Shown: positions 50,586 through 62,244 of the stretch, piece by piece | How positions within the stretch are numbered: the stretch's first letter is position 1 | Layout: the number at the start of each line of letters is the position of its first letter | Assembly (NCBI RefSeq): GCF_000336555.1 | Contig: NZ_KB375281.1 | Location: forward strand, 1,468,713 to 1,532,712 | DNA: 64,000 nt | Source of the DNA: Afipia clevelandensis ATCC 49720 | GTDB lineage: Bacteria > Pseudomonadota > Alphaproteobacteria > Rhizobiales > Xanthobacteraceae | Direction of reading: 5' to 3' | Position numbers and translations under genes: made by a program | The notes under the pieces: generated by a model | Told to the model about the DNA's origin: nothing | What the model saw: only the letters and a program-made list of their open reading frames with translations | Database searches by the model: none

Positions 50586-51512
50586 TCAGCGCCGTTTCGT
50601 CAACCGTTTGACGGTCTTAGCGCCCTTTTTCGTGGCCTTTTTAGCCACTTTCCGGGTCTTCACGGTCCGGGTTCCCGCCGCCCGGCTTTTGGCCTTCGCG
50701 GCGGTCTTTTTCCGGCCCTTCACGGCCTTACCAGCCGGTTTCGAGGCCTTTTTGGCCTTCCGGGCGGTCGCTTTGGCAGCTTTCTTGACCGCCTTCTTGG
50801 CCGACTTTTTCGCAGCCTTCCCGGTTCCCTTTGCCGCGGTGGCTGCCTTGGCCTTGCCGGCGGGCTTCCTGGCCTTGGCAGGCTTGCGGGCGGCAGCCTT
50901 CTTCTCGGCCTTGGCGGCCGAATCGGCCTCCAGCGCGGCCAGCACGCGGTTGATCGCGGCGGTCACCTGCTCGATGGTCATCATGCCATCGACGGTGATG
51001 AGCTTGCGCTTCTCCGAGTAATAATGAACCAGCGGCTCGGTCTGCGCGCGGTAGCTCGCCAGGCGCTTCGAGAGCACCTCCGGGGTATCGTCGATCCGGA
51101 CTTCCTCACCGCGTTCGCGCATCTGCGCCACGCGGGTCTCGACCCGCTCGAGCAGCGCGCTTTCATTCACACGCAGCTCAACGACAGCGTCGAGCTTGAG
51201 ATGCTTCTTCTTGAGCAATTCGTCGAGCGCAGCGGCCTGCGGCACGGTGCGCGGAAAGCCGTCGAGGATGAATCCCTTCTTCGCGTCCGGCTCCTCGATG
51301 CGGTCGGCGATGATCCCGACCACAACATCATCAGGCACCAGCGCGCCGCTGGCCATGATGTCCTTCGCCTTGAGGCCGATCGGCGTTCCGGCTGCAACAG
51401 CGGCACGCAGCATCTCTCCGGTGGAGAGCTGAACGATGCCGTGCTTGTGAACCAGTCGTTGCGCCTGCGTTCCCTTGCCCGCCCCCGGCGGCCCGAGAAG
51501 AATCAACCTCAT
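50586..51512 (-). CDS. adk: Adenylate kinase with histone-H1-like Lys/Ala-rich tail
   Basis: Residues 1 to about 195 are a standard short adenylate kinase: P-loop [12 protein letters not shown] at 5-16, the AMP-binding STGEMLR and FILDGFPRT, and the LID/core [20 protein letters not shown]. It interconverts ATP, AMP and ADP. From about residue 196 to 308 an extra tail runs on in frame. It is rich in Lys, Ala, Pro and Arg (about 46 basic residues and a single acidic one in the last 108), with repeats such as [17 protein letters not shown], as in histone H1 tails and bacterial HctB/AlgP-like proteins. Normal adk ends near residue 215, so this is an in-frame extension. The ATG overlaps the secY stop by four bases. 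Confidence 0.92.
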   Translation of the reverse strand: MRLILLGPPGAGKGTQAQRLVHKHGIVQLSTGEMLRAAVAAGTPIGLKAKDIMASGALVPDDVVVGIIADRIEEPDAKKGFILDGFPRTVPQAAALDELLKKKHLKLDAVVELRVNESALLERVETRVAQMRERGEEVRIDDTPEVLSKRLASYRAQTEPLVHYYSEKRKLITVDGMMTIEQVTAAINRVLAALEADSAAKAEKKAAARKPAKARKPAGKAKAATAAKGTGKAAKKSAKKAVKKAAKATARKAKKASKPAGKAVKGRKKTAAKAKSRAAGTRTVKTRKVAKKATKKGAKTVKRLTKRR

Positions 51513-52840
51513 TTACGGCGGCCCCTCAATTTCGATTTACGGATCAGTCCTTCATACTGGTGCGCCAGCAGATAGCCCTGCACCTGAGCCACCGTATCCA
51601 TCGTCACGCTGACAACGATCAGCAACGATGTGCCGCCGAGATAAAACGGCACGGATGCGTAAGAGATCAGGATTTCAGGCACCAGACAGACGACGGCCAG
51701 ATAGATCGCACCGATCACGGTGATGCGTGACAGCACGTAGTCGATGTATTCGGCGGTGCGCTCGCCCGGACGGATGCCCGGAATGAAGCCGCCGTGCTTC
51801 TTCAGATTGTCCGCGGTCTCGGTCGGGTTGAACACGATCGCGGTGTAGAAGAACGCGAAGAACACGATCAGGCCGAGATACAGCACAAGGAACAGCGGGC
51901 GGCCGTGCGCGAGCTGCGTGGTCAGCCACTGGAACCATTCCGGCCCCTTGCCCGCGTTGAACTGCGCGATGGTGGTCGGCAGCAGCAGCAGCGACGAGGC
52001 GAAGATCGGCGGAATGACGCCCGAGGTATTGAGCTTGAGCGGCAGATGCGAGGACTGGCCCTCGAACATCTTGTTGCCGACCTGACGCTTTGGATACTGG
52101 ATCAGCAGGCGGCGCTGCGCGCGCTCGACGAACACGATCAGCGCGATCACCGCAACAGCCATGATGATGATCGCCAGAATCAGCACCGTCGACAGCGCGC
52201 CCTGGCGGCCGAGTTCGAGGGTGCCCGCGATCGCCGACGGCAATTCGGCGACGATGCCGGACATGATAATGAGCGAGATGCCGTTGCCGATGCCGCGCGA
52301 GGTGATCTGCTCGCCGAGCCACATCAGGAACATGGTGCCGCCGACCAGCGTGATCGTGGTGGACAGACGGAAGAACAGGCCGGGATCCGAGACGACATTG
52401 CCCGCGCCTTCGAGGCCGACGGCGATGCCATAAGCCTGGAACGTCGCGAGCACCACGGTCAGATAGCGGGTGTACTGGTTGATGACCTTGCGGCCCGACT
52501 CGCCCTCCTTCTTGAGGGCTTCGAGCTGCGGCGACACGGTGGTCAGAAGCTGAAGAATGATCGACGCCGAAATGTACGGCATGATGTTCAGCGCGAAGAT
52601 CGCCATGCGGTTGATGCCGCCGCCGGCGAACATGTTGAACATGCCGAGAATGCCGCCGGCCTGCGACTTGAAGATCTGGCTCCAGACATTCGGGTCGATG
52701 CCCGGCAGCGGCACATAGGTGCCCAGCCGATAAACAAGCAGCGCACCCAGTGTGAACCAGATGCGCTTCTTGAGCTCGTCAGCCTTTGCAAATGCCGAGA
52801 AGTTGAGGTTTGCCGCAAGTTGTTCCGCTGCAGAGGCCAT
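51509..52840 (-). CDS. secY: Sec translocon subunit SecY
   Basis: The 443-residue protein has ten predicted spans and SecY signatures such as [35 protein letters not shown] and [19 protein letters not shown]. It forms the protein-conducting channel. The ATG at 52840 is preferred; an in-frame TTG lies seven codons earlier. It precedes adk with a four-base overlap. Confidence 0.97.
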   Translation of the reverse strand: MASAAEQLAANLNFSAFAKADELKKRIWFTLGALLVYRLGTYVPLPGIDPNVWSQIFKSQAGGILGMFNMFAGGGINRMAIFALNIMPYISASIILQLLTTVSPQLEALKKEGESGRKVINQYTRYLTVVLATFQAYGIAVGLEGAGNVVSDPGLFFRLSTTITLVGGTMFLMWLGEQITSRGIGNGISLIIMSGIVAELPSAIAGTLELGRQGALSTVLILAIIIMAVAVIALIVFVERAQRRLLIQYPKRQVGNKMFEGQSSHLPLKLNTSGVIPPIFASSLLLLPTTIAQFNAGKGPEWFQWLTTQLAHGRPLFLVLYLGLIVFFAFFYTAIVFNPTETADNLKKHGGFIPGIRPGERTAEYIDYVLSRITVIGAIYLAVVCLVPEILISYASVPFYLGGTSLLIVVSVTMDTVAQVQGYLLAHQYEGLIRKSKLRGRRK

Positions 52841-52964
52841 GTTTGATCCCGGTTCCTTCAACGCATCAGGCCGGGCTCATTCCCGGCCCTCCACGCCTTG
52901 TTCTTTGAGACATCAAAGAGGTAAAGACGTGGATGCCCGGCACAAGGCCGGGCGTGACGGAATT

Positions 52965-53483
52965 TTACGAGGCCTTCCTGTTCGGCTTCTTGGCCGCAGC
53001 CTTTTGCGCGGCGGCATCCTTCGCCGGCGCCAGAATCTTCACCGAACCGCCGGCCTTCTCGACAGCCGCAATGGCGGACTTGGTGGCGCCGTACACTTCG
53101 ACGGTCAGCTTCGACTTGAGTTCGCCGCGGCCGAGGAGACGCACGCCGTCCTTCGAGCGGCGCAGAATGCCCGACTTCACCAGCGCTTCCGCATTCACGG
53201 TAGAACCCGCGTCCAGCTTCTTGGCGTCGATGGCTTCCTGCAGGCGGTCGAGATTGACCTCCGTCAGGTCGAGCGCGAAAATGTTGTTGAAGCCGCGCTT
53301 CGGCAGACGGCGATGCAGCGGCATCTGGCCGCCTTCAAAGCCCTTGATGCGCACGCCCGAGCGCGCGGTCTGGCCCTTGCCGCCGCGTCCTGCCTGCTTG
53401 CCCTTGCCGGAGCCAATGCCACGGCCAACGCGCATGCGCTTCTTGCGCGAGCCGGCGTTGTCGGCGATTTCATTGAGCTTCAT
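52965..53483 (-). CDS. rplO: 50S ribosomal protein L15
   Basis: The 172-residue protein has [20 protein letters not shown] at the start and [17 protein letters not shown]. Its C-terminal end is extended by an Ala/Lys-rich stretch ([19 protein letters not shown]), longer than the usual about 145 residues. Confidence 0.97.
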   Translation of the reverse strand: MKLNEIADNAGSRKKRMRVGRGIGSGKGKQAGRGGKGQTARSGVRIKGFEGGQMPLHRRLPKRGFNNIFALDLTEVNLDRLQEAIDAKKLDAGSTVNAEALVKSGILRRSKDGVRLLGRGELKSKLTVEVYGATKSAIAAVEKAGGSVKILAPAKDAAAQKAAAKKPNRKAS

Positions 53484-53494
53484 CGCTTGCTTCC

Positions 53495-53692
53495 TTACTT
53501 CTCGCCGACGACGCGAACGAGGTGCCTGACCTTGTTGATCATGCCGCGAACCTCAGGGGAATCCTGCAGCTCGGCGACGCGGCCGATCTTGTTGAGACGC
53601 AGACCGATCAGGGTCTCGCGCTGCGAGCTGTGGCGGCGGATCGGGCTGCCGGTCTGCTCGACCTTGATGGTTTTCGTTGCGGCCTTGGCCAT
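53495..53692 (-). CDS. rpmD: 50S ribosomal protein L30
   Basis: The 65-residue protein has [20 protein letters not shown] and [19 protein letters not shown], the L30 pattern. It lies between rplO and rpsE. Confidence 0.96.
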   Translation of the reverse strand: MAKAATKTIKVEQTGSPIRRHSSQRETLIGLRLNKIGRVAELQDSPEVRGMINKVRHLVRVVGEK

Positions 53693-53729
53693 GGTCTAAC
53701 TCCAAAACGTCTTTTCAGACTGGCATGAA

Positions 53730-53756
53730 CTGATCCGAAACCGTGTTCCGGATCAG
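53730..53756. repeat. CTGATCCG hairpin between rpmD and rpsE
   Basis: CTGATCCG (53730-53737) and CGGATCAG (53749-53756) form an 8-bp stem with an AAACCGTGTTC loop. It resembles the GCATGA..GATCCGAAAACC family. No gene is affected. Confidence 0.4.
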
Positions 53757-53763
53757 GCCCTGA

Positions 53764-54342
53764 TTATTCCGCGACAGCTTCCGCGTCACCGCCGACACGG
53801 CGGGACTGCAACGTGGACACCTTGATGTTGCGGCGGTTGGCGACCGAACGCGGCGAATCCTGATGCTTCAGCGCGTCGAAGGTCGCGCGAACCATGTTGT
53901 AGGGATTCGACGAGCCGATCGACTTCGCCACCACGTCCTGGATGCCCAGGGTCTCGAAGACGGCGCGCATCGGGCCGCCCGCGATGATGCCGGTACCGGC
54001 AGGAGCGGCGCGCAGGTAAACGCGGCCGGCGCCATGACGGCCAGCGATGTCGTGATGCAGCGTGCGGCCGTCGCGCAGCGCGACGCGCGTCAGGTTGCGC
54101 TTGGCCGACTCGGTCGCCTTGCGGATCGCTTCCGGCACTTCGCGCGCCTTGCCGTGGCCGAACCCGACCCGGCCCTTCTGATCGCCGATGACGACCAGAG
54201 CCGCAAAACCGAAGCGCTTGCCGCCCTTGACGACCTTCGCCACACGATTGATGTGGACGAGCTTGTCGACGAACTCGCTGTCGCGCTCTTCCCGATCCCG
54301 ACCGCCCCGCTCGCGTCCACCGCGTTCGCGTTCACCTGCCAT
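53764..54342 (-). CDS. rpsE: 30S ribosomal protein S5
   Basis: The 192-residue protein starts with a charged REREERD-rich head ([20 protein letters not shown]). It has the S5 core [20 protein letters not shown] and [20 protein letters not shown]. The ATG at 54342 is used; an upstream MENT start is possible. The repeated RERGG head is an unusual addition. Confidence 0.97.
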   Translation of the reverse strand: MAGERERGGRERGGRDREERDSEFVDKLVHINRVAKVVKGGKRFGFAALVVIGDQKGRVGFGHGKAREVPEAIRKATESAKRNLTRVALRDGRTLHHDIAGRHGAGRVYLRAAPAGTGIIAGGPMRAVFETLGIQDVVAKSIGSSNPYNMVRATFDALKHQDSPRSVANRRNIKVSTLQSRRVGGDAEAVAE

Positions 54343-54414
54343 GGTGTTTTCCAATCCTTGCGAGGCTCACGCCTCTGACCCTGTATCCGTTCAAACCAAA
54401 TTCAAAAGCCGAGC

Positions 54415-54777
54415 TTAGAAGCTCAAGCCGCTTTCCCGCGCGGCGTCGCCGAGCGCCTTGACGCGGCCGTGATAGAGATAGCCGCCACGGTCGAACACCA
54501 CTTCCTTGACGCCGTTCTTCACGGCGCGCTCGGCGAGCAGCTTGCCCACGGCTTTCGCCGCGTCGATATCCGCGCCGGTTTTGCCGGTGTCGCGCATGGC
54601 CTTCTCCAGCGACGAAGCGGAGGCGAGAGTCTCGCCCTTCACGTCGTCGATGACCTGAGCGTAGATGTGCTTCGACGAGCGGAACACCGACAGGCGCGGA
54701 CGTCCATTCGCGGTCCGGCGCAGCGCGAGACGAACGCGCTGCTTGCGCCGGGCATTCGTGACCTTGAGTTTCGACAT
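54415..54777 (-). CDS. rplR: 50S ribosomal protein L18
   Basis: The 120-residue protein has [20 protein letters not shown] and [19 protein letters not shown] and the ending [19 protein letters not shown], the 5S rRNA-binding L18. Confidence 0.98.
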   Translation of the reverse strand: MSKLKVTNARRKQRVRLALRRTANGRPRLSVFRSSKHIYAQVIDDVKGETLASASSLEKAMRDTGKTGADIDAAKAVGKLLAERAVKNGVKEVVFDRGGYLYHGRVKALGDAARESGLSF

Positions 54778-54788
54778 GACCGGCTCCG

Positions 54789-55322
54789 TTACTTCTTCTT
54801 GCCTTCCTTGCGGAAGATGAATTCATCGGCGTACTTCACGCCCTTGCCCTTGTAGGGCTCCGGCGGACGGTAGCTGCGGATCTCGGCGGCGACCTGGCCG
54901 ACGCGCTGGCTGTCGTTGCCGGCAATGGTGATTTCGGTCGGCTTCGGCACGGCGATCTGGATCCCTTCCGGAATCGCGTAGACCACATCGTGGCTGTAGC
55001 CGAGCGAGAGCTGCAGGTTCTTGCCCTGAAGCGCAGCGCGGTAACCGACGCCGGTGATTTCCAGCTTCTTCTCGAAGCCCTTGGTGACGCCTTCGACCAG
55101 ATTCGCGATCTGGGCGCGAGCGGTGCCATACAGCGAACGCGCGCGCTTGGTCTCGAAGCGCGGCGCAACCGTGATCGCGCCGTCCTTCATCTCGACCGAA
55201 ACGTCGTCATGCACGACAAACTGAAGCGCGCCCTTCGGGCCCTTCATCTTGACGGTCTGCCCTTCAACATTCGCGGTGACGCCGGAGGCGATCGCGACGG
55301 GCCTTTTGCCTACGCGGGACAT
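54789..55322 (-). CDS. rplF: 50S ribosomal protein L6
   Basis: The 177-residue protein starts [20 protein letters not shown] and contains [20 protein letters not shown] and [20 protein letters not shown], the L6 pair of repeats. Confidence 0.98.
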   Translation of the reverse strand: MSRVGKRPVAIASGVTANVEGQTVKMKGPKGALQFVVHDDVSVEMKDGAITVAPRFETKRARSLYGTARAQIANLVEGVTKGFEKKLEITGVGYRAALQGKNLQLSLGYSHDVVYAIPEGIQIAVPKPTEITIAGNDSQRVGQVAAEIRSYRPPEPYKGKGVKYADEFIFRKEGKKK

Positions 55323-55335
55323 TGATCTTCCTTCC

Positions 55336-55734
55336 TTAGAACACCGTGAAGAGAACTTCGCCGCCCACATTCGCGTCACGCGCGTCGTGGTCAGCCATGA
55401 TTCCCTTCGGCGTCGACAGAACCGAGATGCCAAGGCCGTTGCGGACGCGCGGCAGGTTCTTCACCGAAGCGTAGACCCGGCGGCCCGGCTTCGACACGCG
55501 CTCGATCTCCTTGATGACCGGCTCGCCGTCGAAGTACTTCAGCTCGATTTCCAGCTCGTTGTGGCCACCGGCATGTTCGACCGCTGCATAGCCGCGAATG
55601 TAACCCTCGGCTTTGAGCACTTCGAGCACGTTGGCGCGCATCTTCGAGCCCGGGGTCGAAACCTTGGACTTGTTGCGCATCTGCGCGTTGCGGATGCGGG
55701 TGATGAGATCGCTGATCGGATCGTGCGTTGACAT
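55336..55734 (-). CDS. rpsH: 30S ribosomal protein S8
   Basis: The 132-residue protein has [20 protein letters not shown] and [20 protein letters not shown], ending [15 protein letters not shown] then [15 protein letters not shown], the S8 pattern. Confidence 0.98.
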   Translation of the reverse strand: MSTHDPISDLITRIRNAQMRNKSKVSTPGSKMRANVLEVLKAEGYIRGYAAVEHAGGHNELEIELKYFDGEPVIKEIERVSKPGRRVYASVKNLPRVRNGLGISVLSTPKGIMADHDARDANVGGEVLFTVF

Positions 55735-55748
55735 GTCTCCGCCTCCCC

Positions 55749-56054
55749 TTACCAGCTCGACTTCACGAGACCCGGAATCAGGCCCTTCGAGCCGAATTCA
55801 CGGAGCGCGATGCGGCTCATCTTGTTCTTGCGATACACCGCGCGCGAACGGCCGCTGACTTCGCAGCGGTTGCGGATGCGGGTCGCCGACGAGTTGCGCG
55901 GCATCTCGGCGAGCTTGATCGTCGCCGCGAAACGCTCTTCCATCGGCTTGGTCTTGTCGGCGATGATCGCCTTCAGACGGGCGCGCTTGGGAGCAGCGTT
56001 CTTCGTCATCTTCTGACGCCGGTTATTCTTTTCGACAGAACTCTTCTTAGCCAT
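55749..56054 (-). CDS. rpsN: 30S ribosomal protein S14
   Basis: The 101-residue protein is the zinc-free long form: [20 protein letters not shown] and [20 protein letters not shown] then [19 protein letters not shown]. Only one Cys is left, so no zinc ribbon is expected. Confidence 0.98.
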   Translation of the reverse strand: MAKKSSVEKNNRRQKMTKNAAPKRARLKAIIADKTKPMEERFAATIKLAEMPRNSSATRIRNRCEVSGRSRAVYRKNKMSRIALREFGSKGLIPGLVKSSW

Positions 56055-56105
56055 CGAGTAGTCTCCATACCTTTCCGCGTTTGAGGCGCTGACTAATTCA
56101 GCGGC

Positions 56106-56663
56106 TCACTGCCGGAACGGAAAATTGAATGCGGTCAGCAACGCCCGCGCCTCGTCGTCCGTGGCGGCGGTGGTGCAGATCGTAATGTCCATGCCCCAGG
56201 TCTCGCCCGACTTGTCGTAGTCGATTTCCGGGAACACGATGTGCTCCTTGAGGCCGAGCGAGTAGTTGCCCATTCCGTCGAAGCTCTTCGGATTGAGGCC
56301 GCGGAAGTCGCGGACGCGAGGCAGCGCGATGTTCACAAGACGATCGACGAAATCGTACATGCGGGACTTGCGCAGCGTCACCTTGGCGCCGATGGCCTGG
56401 CCTTCACGCAGCTTGAAGGTCGCGATCGCCTTGCGGGAATGCGTGACAACCGGCTTCTGGCCGGCGATCAGCGCGAGATCGGCAGCAGCCAGCTCGACCT
56501 TCTTGCGGTCGTTGACGGCTTCGCCGATGCCCATGTTGAGCACGACCTTCTCGAGCACCGGAACCTGCAGCGCGTTGGTGTAGCCGAACTGCTCAACCAG
56601 CTTGCCGCGGATTTCCTTGTCAAACTGCGCGCGCAGGCGCGGAACGTATGCGGTCTCAGCCAT
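56106..56663 (-). CDS. rplE: 50S ribosomal protein L5
   Basis: The 185-residue protein has [20 protein letters not shown] and [20 protein letters not shown], the L5 pattern. Its start overlaps the rplX stop by eight bases. Confidence 0.98.
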   Translation of the reverse strand: MAETAYVPRLRAQFDKEIRGKLVEQFGYTNALQVPVLEKVVLNMGIGEAVNDRKKVELAAADLALIAGQKPVVTHSRKAIATFKLREGQAIGAKVTLRKSRMYDFVDRLVNIALPRVRDFRGLNPKSFDGMGNYSLGLKEHIVFPEIDYDKSGETWGMDITICTTAATDDEARALLTAFNFPFRQ

Positions 56664-56970
56664 TGATCTCTGCTCCCGAGCGCTTCTCAACGCGCACCTT
56701 GGTGCCGTCCTTCTGGACCTTGAAGCCGACGCGGGTCGGCTTGCCGTCCTTGCCGACGAGCGCGATGTTGGACAGGTGGATCGGCGACTCCTTGGTGATG
56801 ATGCCGCCTTCCTGGGCCTGGGTCTGCTTCTGGTGACGCTTCACCAGGTTGACGCCGCGCACCAGCGCACGGTTCTCGGTGGGGCGCACCTCAAACACTT
56901 CGCCGGTCCGGCCCTTGTCGCGGCCCGACAGCACGATGACCTTGTCACCCTTGCGAATCTTGGCAGCCAT
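56656..56970 (-). CDS. rplX: 50S ribosomal protein L24
   Basis: The 104-residue KOW protein has [20 protein letters not shown] and later [20 protein letters not shown]. Its ATG overlaps the rplN stop by one base (TAATG). Confidence 0.98.
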   Translation of the reverse strand: MAAKIRKGDKVIVLSGRDKGRTGEVFEVRPTENRALVRGVNLVKRHQKQTQAQEGGIITKESPIHLSNIALVGKDGKPTRVGFKVQKDGTKVRVEKRSGAEING

Positions 56971-57338
56971 TACAGCACCTCCGGCGCAAGCGAGATGATC
57001 TTCATGTGGTTCTTGGCGCGAAGCTCGCGCGGCACCGGCCCGAAGATACGGGTGCCGACCGGCTCGGACTGGTTGTTGATCAACACAGCCGCGTTGCGGT
57101 CGAAGCGGATGACGGAACCGTCAGCCCGGCGGATGTCCTTGGCGACGCGAACGACGACCGCCTTCATGACGTCGCCCTTCTTCACCTTGCCGCGTGGAAT
57201 GGCTTCCTTGATCGAGACGACGATGATGTCGCCCACCGTTGCATAGCGGCGCTTGGAACCTCCAAGAACCTTGATGCACATGACACGGCGCGCGCCGGAA
57301 TTATCGGCCACGTCGAGGTTGGTCTGCATCTGAATCAT
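56970..57338 (-). CDS. rplN: 50S ribosomal protein L14
   Basis: The 122-residue protein starts [20 protein letters not shown] and contains [20 protein letters not shown], the L14 pattern. Confidence 0.98.
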
Positions 57339-57377
57339 TGATGCACCTCGTCCTCTTTCTGATGCGCTATTTGCGCT

Positions 57378-57626
57378 TTAAGCTGTTTTCTTGGCGTCGC
57401 TCTGGACAACCGTCCAGCGCTTCAACTTCGAGAGTGGTTTGCTTTCCTCGATCCAGACCGTGTCGCCTGCCTTGAACTGGTTGTTCTCGTCATGCGCGTG
57501 GTAGTTCTTGGACCGGCGAATGGTCTTCTTGTAGATCGGGTGGGTGAAGCGGCGGTCGACACGCACGACAACGGTCTTGTCCTGCTTGTCGCTGACGACG
57601 ACGCCCTGGAGAGTACGCTTCGGCAT
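57378..57626 (-). CDS. rpsQ: 30S ribosomal protein S17
   Basis: The 82-residue protein has [20 protein letters not shown] and [20 protein letters not shown], the S17 pattern. Confidence 0.98.
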   Translation of the reverse strand: MPKRTLQGVVVSDKQDKTVVVRVDRRFTHPIYKKTIRRSKNYHAHDENNQFKAGDTVWIEESKPLSKLKRWTVVQSDAKKTA

Positions 57627-57636
57627 CTTTCGCCCC

Positions 57637-57843
57637 TTACTTCTTGCCGTCGCGCTTTTGCGCGGCGATGGTCTTGATGCGTGCGATATCGCGGCGAGCT
57701 TCACGCAGGCGCGAGGTGTTCTCGAGCTGCCCGGTGGCACGCTGGAAACGCAGGTTGAACCGCTCCTTCTTCAGATTGAGGACGGCTTCGTCCATCTGAT
57801 CGGGGCTCATCGCGCGAATGTCTTCGACTTTCAGTTCGGCCAT
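57637..57843 (-). CDS. rpmC: 50S ribosomal protein L29
   Basis: The 68-residue helical protein has [20 protein letters not shown] and [20 protein letters not shown], the L29 pattern. Confidence 0.97.
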   Translation of the reverse strand: MAELKVEDIRAMSPDQMDEAVLNLKKERFNLRFQRATGQLENTSRLREARRDIARIKTIAAQKRDGKK

Positions 57844-57848
57844 GGTCC

Positions 57849-58262
57849 TTACTCCGCAATGCGCGCGACGAAGCGCGTCTTGATCGGCAGCTTGGCGGCG
57901 GCAAGCTCGAGAGCTTCCTTCGCGGTCTGATGGGTCACGCCGTCGATCTCGAACATGATGCGGCCCGGCTTGACGCGCGCCACCCACAATTCCGGAGCGC
58001 CCTTGCCCGAGCCCATGCGGACTTCAGCAGGCTTCTTCGACACCGGCACATCCGGGAACACGCGGATCCAGACGCGGCCGGCACGCTTCATGTGACGGGT
58101 CAGCGCGCGGCGGGCGGCTTCGATCTGGCGCGCGGTGATGCGCTCCGGCGCCATCGCCTTCAGGCCGAACTGGCCGAAAGACAACGTCGCGCCCGACGAG
58201 GCGACGCCGTGGATACGGCCCTTATGCGCCTTTCGGAACTTTGTCTTCTTTGGTTGCATCAT
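57849..58262 (-). CDS. rplP: 50S ribosomal protein L16
   Basis: The 137-residue protein starts [20 protein letters not shown] (58259 is an alternative start) and has [20 protein letters not shown] and [20 protein letters not shown], the L16 pattern. Confidence 0.98.
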   Translation of the reverse strand: MMQPKKTKFRKAHKGRIHGVASSGATLSFGQFGLKAMAPERITARQIEAARRALTRHMKRAGRVWIRVFPDVPVSKKPAEVRMGSGKGAPELWVARVKPGRIMFEIDGVTHQTAKEALELAAAKLPIKTRFVARIAE

Positions 58263-58295
58263 GGCTTACGCCCTCAAACCTTCTTCAAATTTCAA

Positions 58296-58997
58296 TCAGG
58301 CCGCATCGCGACGGGACGGACGCCCGCTGTCGCCTTCGGCCATACGCTTGTCCTGGGCCATCGGATCGTGCTCGAGGATTTCGCCCTTGAAGATCCAGAC
58401 CTTGACGCCGCAGGTGCCGAACGTGGTGAACGCGGTGGCGACACCGTAGTCCACATCGGCGCGCAGCGTGTGCAGCGGCACGCGGCCTTCACGATACCAT
58501 TCCATACGCGCGATTTCGGCGCCGCCGAGACGGCCCGAGCAGTTGATGCGGATGCCTTCGGCGCCCAGACGCATCGCCGACTGAACGGCGCGCTTCATGG
58601 CGCGGCGGAACGCAACGCGGCGCTCGAGCTGCTGCGCGATCGACTCGGCAACCAGGGTCGCGTCGAGTTCCGGCTTGCGGATTTCGACGATGTTGATCAC
58701 GACATCGGAGTCGGTGATGTCGGCGACCTTCTTCTTCAGCTTGTCGATGTCGGCGCCCTTCTTGCCGATCACCACGCCCGGACGCGCCGAGTAGATCGAC
58801 ACGCGGCACTTCTTGTGCGGGCGCTCGATCACGATGCGCGCAACGGCGGCCTGCTTCAGTTCCTTCATCAGCACTTCGCGGATGCGGATGTCCTCGTGGA
58901 GGAGCTTCGCATACTCGTTCTTGCCGGCGAACCAACGGGAATCCCAGGTCCGGTTGATACCGAGACGCAGCCCGATTGGATTGATCTTTTGACCCAT
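58296..58997 (-). CDS. rpsC: 30S ribosomal protein S3
   Basis: The 233-residue protein has a KH domain ([20 protein letters not shown]) and the S3 C-terminal domain ([20 protein letters not shown]). It starts [20 protein letters not shown]. Confidence 0.98.
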   Translation of the reverse strand: MGQKINPIGLRLGINRTWDSRWFAGKNEYAKLLHEDIRIREVLMKELKQAAVARIVIERPHKKCRVSIYSARPGVVIGKKGADIDKLKKKVADITDSDVVINIVEIRKPELDATLVAESIAQQLERRVAFRRAMKRAVQSAMRLGAEGIRINCSGRLGGAEIARMEWYREGRVPLHTLRADVDYGVATAFTTFGTCGVKVWIFKGEILEHDPMAQDKRMAEGDSGRPSRRDAA

Positions 58998-59012
58998 CGT
59001 CTTCTCCCGCCC

Positions 59013-59399
59013 TTAGGCGCTCGCCTCGGCCTCGACCTGACGAACGACGATCGTCAGCTGCGAGAACGGCTTGTAAACACGACCCGAACGGCCACGGCCG
59101 CGCGGTGCGAAACGCTTCATCACGATGCCGTTGCCAACATGCGCCTCGGCGACGACGAGCGCGTCGACATCGAGATCATGGTTGTTTTCGGCGTTCGCGA
59201 TCGCGGACTCCAGGCACTTCTTGACGTCGCCGGCGATCCGCTTGCGCGAGAACTGCAGGTCGGCGAGCGCAGACGATGCCTTCTTGCCGCGGATCAACTG
59301 CGCAACAAGGTTCAGCTTCTGCGGCGAGACGCGAAGCATGCGGGCTACCGCCTTGGCCTCGTTGTCCGGGAGAACCCGTTCGCGCTTTGGTTTGCTCAT
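59013..59399 (-). CDS. rplV: 50S ribosomal protein L22
   Basis: The 128-residue protein has [20 protein letters not shown] and [20 protein letters not shown], the L22 pattern. Confidence 0.98.
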   Translation of the reverse strand: MSKPKRERVLPDNEAKAVARMLRVSPQKLNLVAQLIRGKKASSALADLQFSRKRIAGDVKKCLESAIANAENNHDLDVDALVVAEAHVGNGIVMKRFAPRGRGRSGRVYKPFSQLTIVVRQVEAEASA

Positions 59400-59417
59400 G
59401 ACTAAGTCCTCAAGCCC

Positions 59418-59693
59418 TTACTTCTTGGCTTTCTTGTCGCCCGAATGGCCGTGGAAGGTACGGGTCGGCGAGAACTCGCCGAACTTGTGACCGACCATTT
59501 CCTCGTTCACCGCGACCGGAACATGCTTCTGACCGTTGTAGACGCCGAAGGTGAGTCCCACGAACTGCGGGAGGATCGTCGAGCGGCGGCTCCAGATCTT
59601 GATAACGTCGTGACGGCCGCTCGAACGCGCTGCATCTGCCTTCTTGAGCAGAGAGCCTTCAACGAACGGGCCTTTCCAGACTGAACGAACCAT
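59418..59693 (-). CDS. rpsS: 30S ribosomal protein S19
   Basis: The 91-residue protein starts [20 protein letters not shown] and contains [20 protein letters not shown] then [20 protein letters not shown]. Confidence 0.98.
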   Translation of the reverse strand: MVRSVWKGPFVEGSLLKKADAARSSGRHDVIKIWSRRSTILPQFVGLTFGVYNGQKHVPVAVNEEMVGHKFGEFSPTRTFHGHSGDKKAKK

Positions 59694-59706
59694 GTCCGGC
59701 GTTTCC

Positions 59707-60540
59707 TTACTTCTTCCGCTTGTGGCGGCTGATGAGAATGAACTTGTTGGTCGACTTGTTGGTGCGGGTCTTCTTGCCCTTGGTCGGCTTGCCCCACGGA
59801 GTGACCGGGTGACGGCCGCCCGAGGTGCGGCCTTCACCGCCGCCGTGCGGATGGTCGACCGGGTTCATGACAACGCCGCGGTTGTGCGGGCGACGGCCCA
59901 TCCAGCGCTTGCGGCCTGCCTTGCCGATCGAGATGTTCATGTGATCCGGGTTCGACACCGCACCGATGGTGGCGGTGCAGCGGCCGTGAACCAGGCGCTG
60001 TTCGCCCGAGTTCAGACGGATGATCACGAAGTCATGGTCGCGGCCGACGATCTGGGCGTAGGTGCCCGCGGAACGGGCGATCTGGCCACCCTTCCCGATC
60101 TTCAGCTCGACGTTGTGCACGATGGTGCCGACCGGCATGTTGCCCAGCGGCATGACATTGCCCGGCTTCACGTCGACGTAAGCGCCGGCGACAACGGTGT
60201 CACCCACGGCCAGACGCTGCGGCGCGAGGATGTAAGCCTGGGTGCCGTCTTCGTACTTGATCAGCGCGATGAAGGCGGTGCGGTTCGGATCGTACTCAAG
60301 ACGCTCGACCTTGGCCGGAACATCGACCTTGGTGCGCTTGAAATCGACGATGCGGTAAGCCTTCTTGTGGCCGCCGCCGCGGAAACGCACGGTGATGCGG
60401 CCGGTGTTGCCGCGTCCGCCGGACGAGTTCTTGCCTTCGGTCAGAGCCTTGACAGGCTTGCCCTTGTAGAGCGCCGAACGATCGACCATCACCAGCTGGC
60501 GCTGGCCCGGCGTCGTGGGGTTGAATGTTTTCAATGCCAT
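59707..60540 (-). CDS. rplB: 50S ribosomal protein L2
   Basis: The 277-residue protein has the L2 core [37 protein letters not shown] segments and the active-centre [15 protein letters not shown] near the end. Confidence 0.98.
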   Translation of the reverse strand: MALKTFNPTTPGQRQLVMVDRSALYKGKPVKALTEGKNSSGGRGNTGRITVRFRGGGHKKAYRIVDFKRTKVDVPAKVERLEYDPNRTAFIALIKYEDGTQAYILAPQRLAVGDTVVAGAYVDVKPGNVMPLGNMPVGTIVHNVELKIGKGGQIARSAGTYAQIVGRDHDFVIIRLNSGEQRLVHGRCTATIGAVSNPDHMNISIGKAGRKRWMGRRPHNRGVVMNPVDHPHGGGEGRTSGGRHPVTPWGKPTKGKKTRTNKSTNKFILISRHKRKK

Positions 60541-60551
60541 CGTCGTTCGCC

Positions 60552-60851
60552 TTACAGCCCGGTGGTCACGTCGATGCGGTGGCCCTCTTCAAGGGTCACA
60601 ACAGCGCGCTTGGTGTCCGACTGAGAACCGAACTGGCCGCGGAAGACTTTCATCTTGCCCTTGCGAACCAGCGTGTTGACGCTCTTCACCTTGACGTCGA
60701 ACAGCTTCTCAATCGCGTCCTTGATCTGCGGCTTGGTCGCCTTGGCGGCGACCTTGAACACAACCTTGTTGTGCTCCGAAGCCACGGTCGCCTTTTCGGT
60801 GATCACCGGGGCGACGATGATGTCGTAATGACGCGCATCATGAGTGGTCAT
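60552..60851 (-). CDS. rplW: 50S ribosomal protein L23
   Basis: The 99-residue protein has [20 protein letters not shown] and [20 protein letters not shown], the L23 exit-tunnel protein. It overlaps rplD by four bases. Confidence 0.98.
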   Translation of the reverse strand: MTTHDARHYDIIVAPVITEKATVASEHNKVVFKVAAKATKPQIKDAIEKLFDVKVKSVNTLVRKGKMKVFRGQFGSQSDTKRAVVTLEEGHRIDVTTGL

Positions 60852-61468
60852 TTGAAGCGCGCCTCCAACGCATCGAGAGCGGCCTTGGTCAGAACGAGCT
60901 TCTGACGGCGCAGGATGTCATAGACGTTGATGCCCTGAATCGGCAGCACGTCGATGTGCGGAATGTTGCGCGCGGCCTGCGCGAAACCGTTGTTCACCTC
61001 GGCACCGTCAACGATCAGCGCGTTGGTGATTTCCAGGCCCGAGAAGTGGCCGAGCAGCGCCTTGGTCTTGGCGTCCTTGAGATCGGCGTTCTCGATCACG
61101 ATCAGACCGCCGTCCTTCGCCTTCGCCGACAGGGCGTGCTTGAGGCCGAGCGCACGGACCTTCTTCGGCAGATCGTAGGCATGGCTGCGTACGACCGGAC
61201 CGAAGGCACGACCGCCGCCGCGGAACTGCGGAACGCGGGCCGAACCGTGACGAGCACCGCCGGTGCCCTTCTGCTTGTACATCTTCTTGCCGGTGCGCCA
61301 GACTTCCGCACGGCCCTTGGCCTTGTGCGTGCCGGCCTGACGCTTGGCGAGCTGCCAGTTCACGACGCGCTGGATCAGATCCTTGCGCGGCTCGAGACCG
61401 AAAATCTCGTCCGAGAGCTGAACGGAGCCAACCGCCTTGCCTTCAAGGGTTGTGACCTTCAATTCCAT
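60848..61468 (-). CDS. rplD: 50S ribosomal protein L4
   Basis: The 206-residue protein has the L4 loop [20 protein letters not shown] and ends LDALEARFK. The ATG overlaps the rplC stop (TGATG) by one base. Confidence 0.98.
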   Translation of the reverse strand: MELKVTTLEGKAVGSVQLSDEIFGLEPRKDLIQRVVNWQLAKRQAGTHKAKGRAEVWRTGKKMYKQKGTGGARHGSARVPQFRGGGRAFGPVVRSHAYDLPKKVRALGLKHALSAKAKDGGLIVIENADLKDAKTKALLGHFSGLEITNALIVDGAEVNNGFAQAARNIPHIDVLPIQGINVYDILRRQKLVLTKAALDALEARFK

Positions 61469-62193
61469 CACGCACCCTCCCCAGCCGGAGCCGCTTCAGC
61501 AGCAGCATCGGTTTCGCCAGCCAGCTTGAACTTGCCGGGCTTCGGCGCATCCTTCGGCAATGCCTTCTTCACCGCGTCGCGCACGGTGATCCAGCCGCCC
61601 TTGGAGCCCGGAACGGCGCCTTCGATCAGCAGCAGGCCGCGCGCCACGTCCGTCTGGACGACGCGCAGGTTCAGCGTGGTGATGCGATCGACGCCCATAT
61701 GGCCGGGCATCTTCTTGTTCTTGAAGGTCTTGCCCGGGTCCTGACGGCCACCGGTCGAACCGATCGAGCGGTGCGAGACCGAGACGCCGTGGGTTGCACG
61801 CAGACCGCCGAAATTCCAGCGCTTCATGCCGCCCGCGAAGCCCTTACCGACCGAGGTGCCGGTGACGTCGACGAACTGACCGACAACGAAGTGATCGGCC
61901 TGGATCTCCGCGCCGACCGGGATCAGCGAGTCTTCCGACACGCGGAATTCCGCGACCTTGCGCTTCGGCTCGACCTTGGCGACGGCAAACTGGCCGCGTT
62001 CCGCCTTCGGCAGATAGACGCTCTTGCGCGAGCCCGAACCGAGCTGCAGCGCGACGTATCCATTCTTCTCGGTCGTGCGATGGCCAACAACCTGGCAATT
62101 GCCCAACTTGAGCACGGTCACAGGGATATGTTCACCGGTCTCCGTAAAGACCCGCGTCATCCCGACCTTTTGTGCGATCACTCCGGAGCGCAT
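61468..62193 (-). CDS. rplC: 50S ribosomal protein L3
   Basis: The 241-residue protein has the L3 core [37 protein letters not shown] and [22 protein letters not shown]-terminal Ala/Glu-rich stretch ([15 protein letters not shown]) extends it past the usual about 210 residues. Confidence 0.98.
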   Translation of the reverse strand: MRSGVIAQKVGMTRVFTETGEHIPVTVLKLGNCQVVGHRTTEKNGYVALQLGSGSRKSVYLPKAERGQFAVAKVEPKRKVAEFRVSEDSLIPVGAEIQADHFVVGQFVDVTGTSVGKGFAGGMKRWNFGGLRATHGVSVSHRSIGSTGGRQDPGKTFKNKKMPGHMGVDRITTLNLRVVQTDVARGLLLIEGAVPGSKGGWITVRDAVKKALPKDAPKPGKFKLAGETDAAAEAAPAGEGA

Positions 62194-62244
62194 CGGCGTG
62201 CTTCCTGTTCTTTCTGTCCCGAGGGACTAGCTAATCTACTTTGC

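Noticed and set aside
50469-51575. 368-residue open frame antisense to adk
   Set aside because: Lies across the adk gene; its Leu/Gly/Arg-rich product is the mirror image of the Lys/Ala tail.
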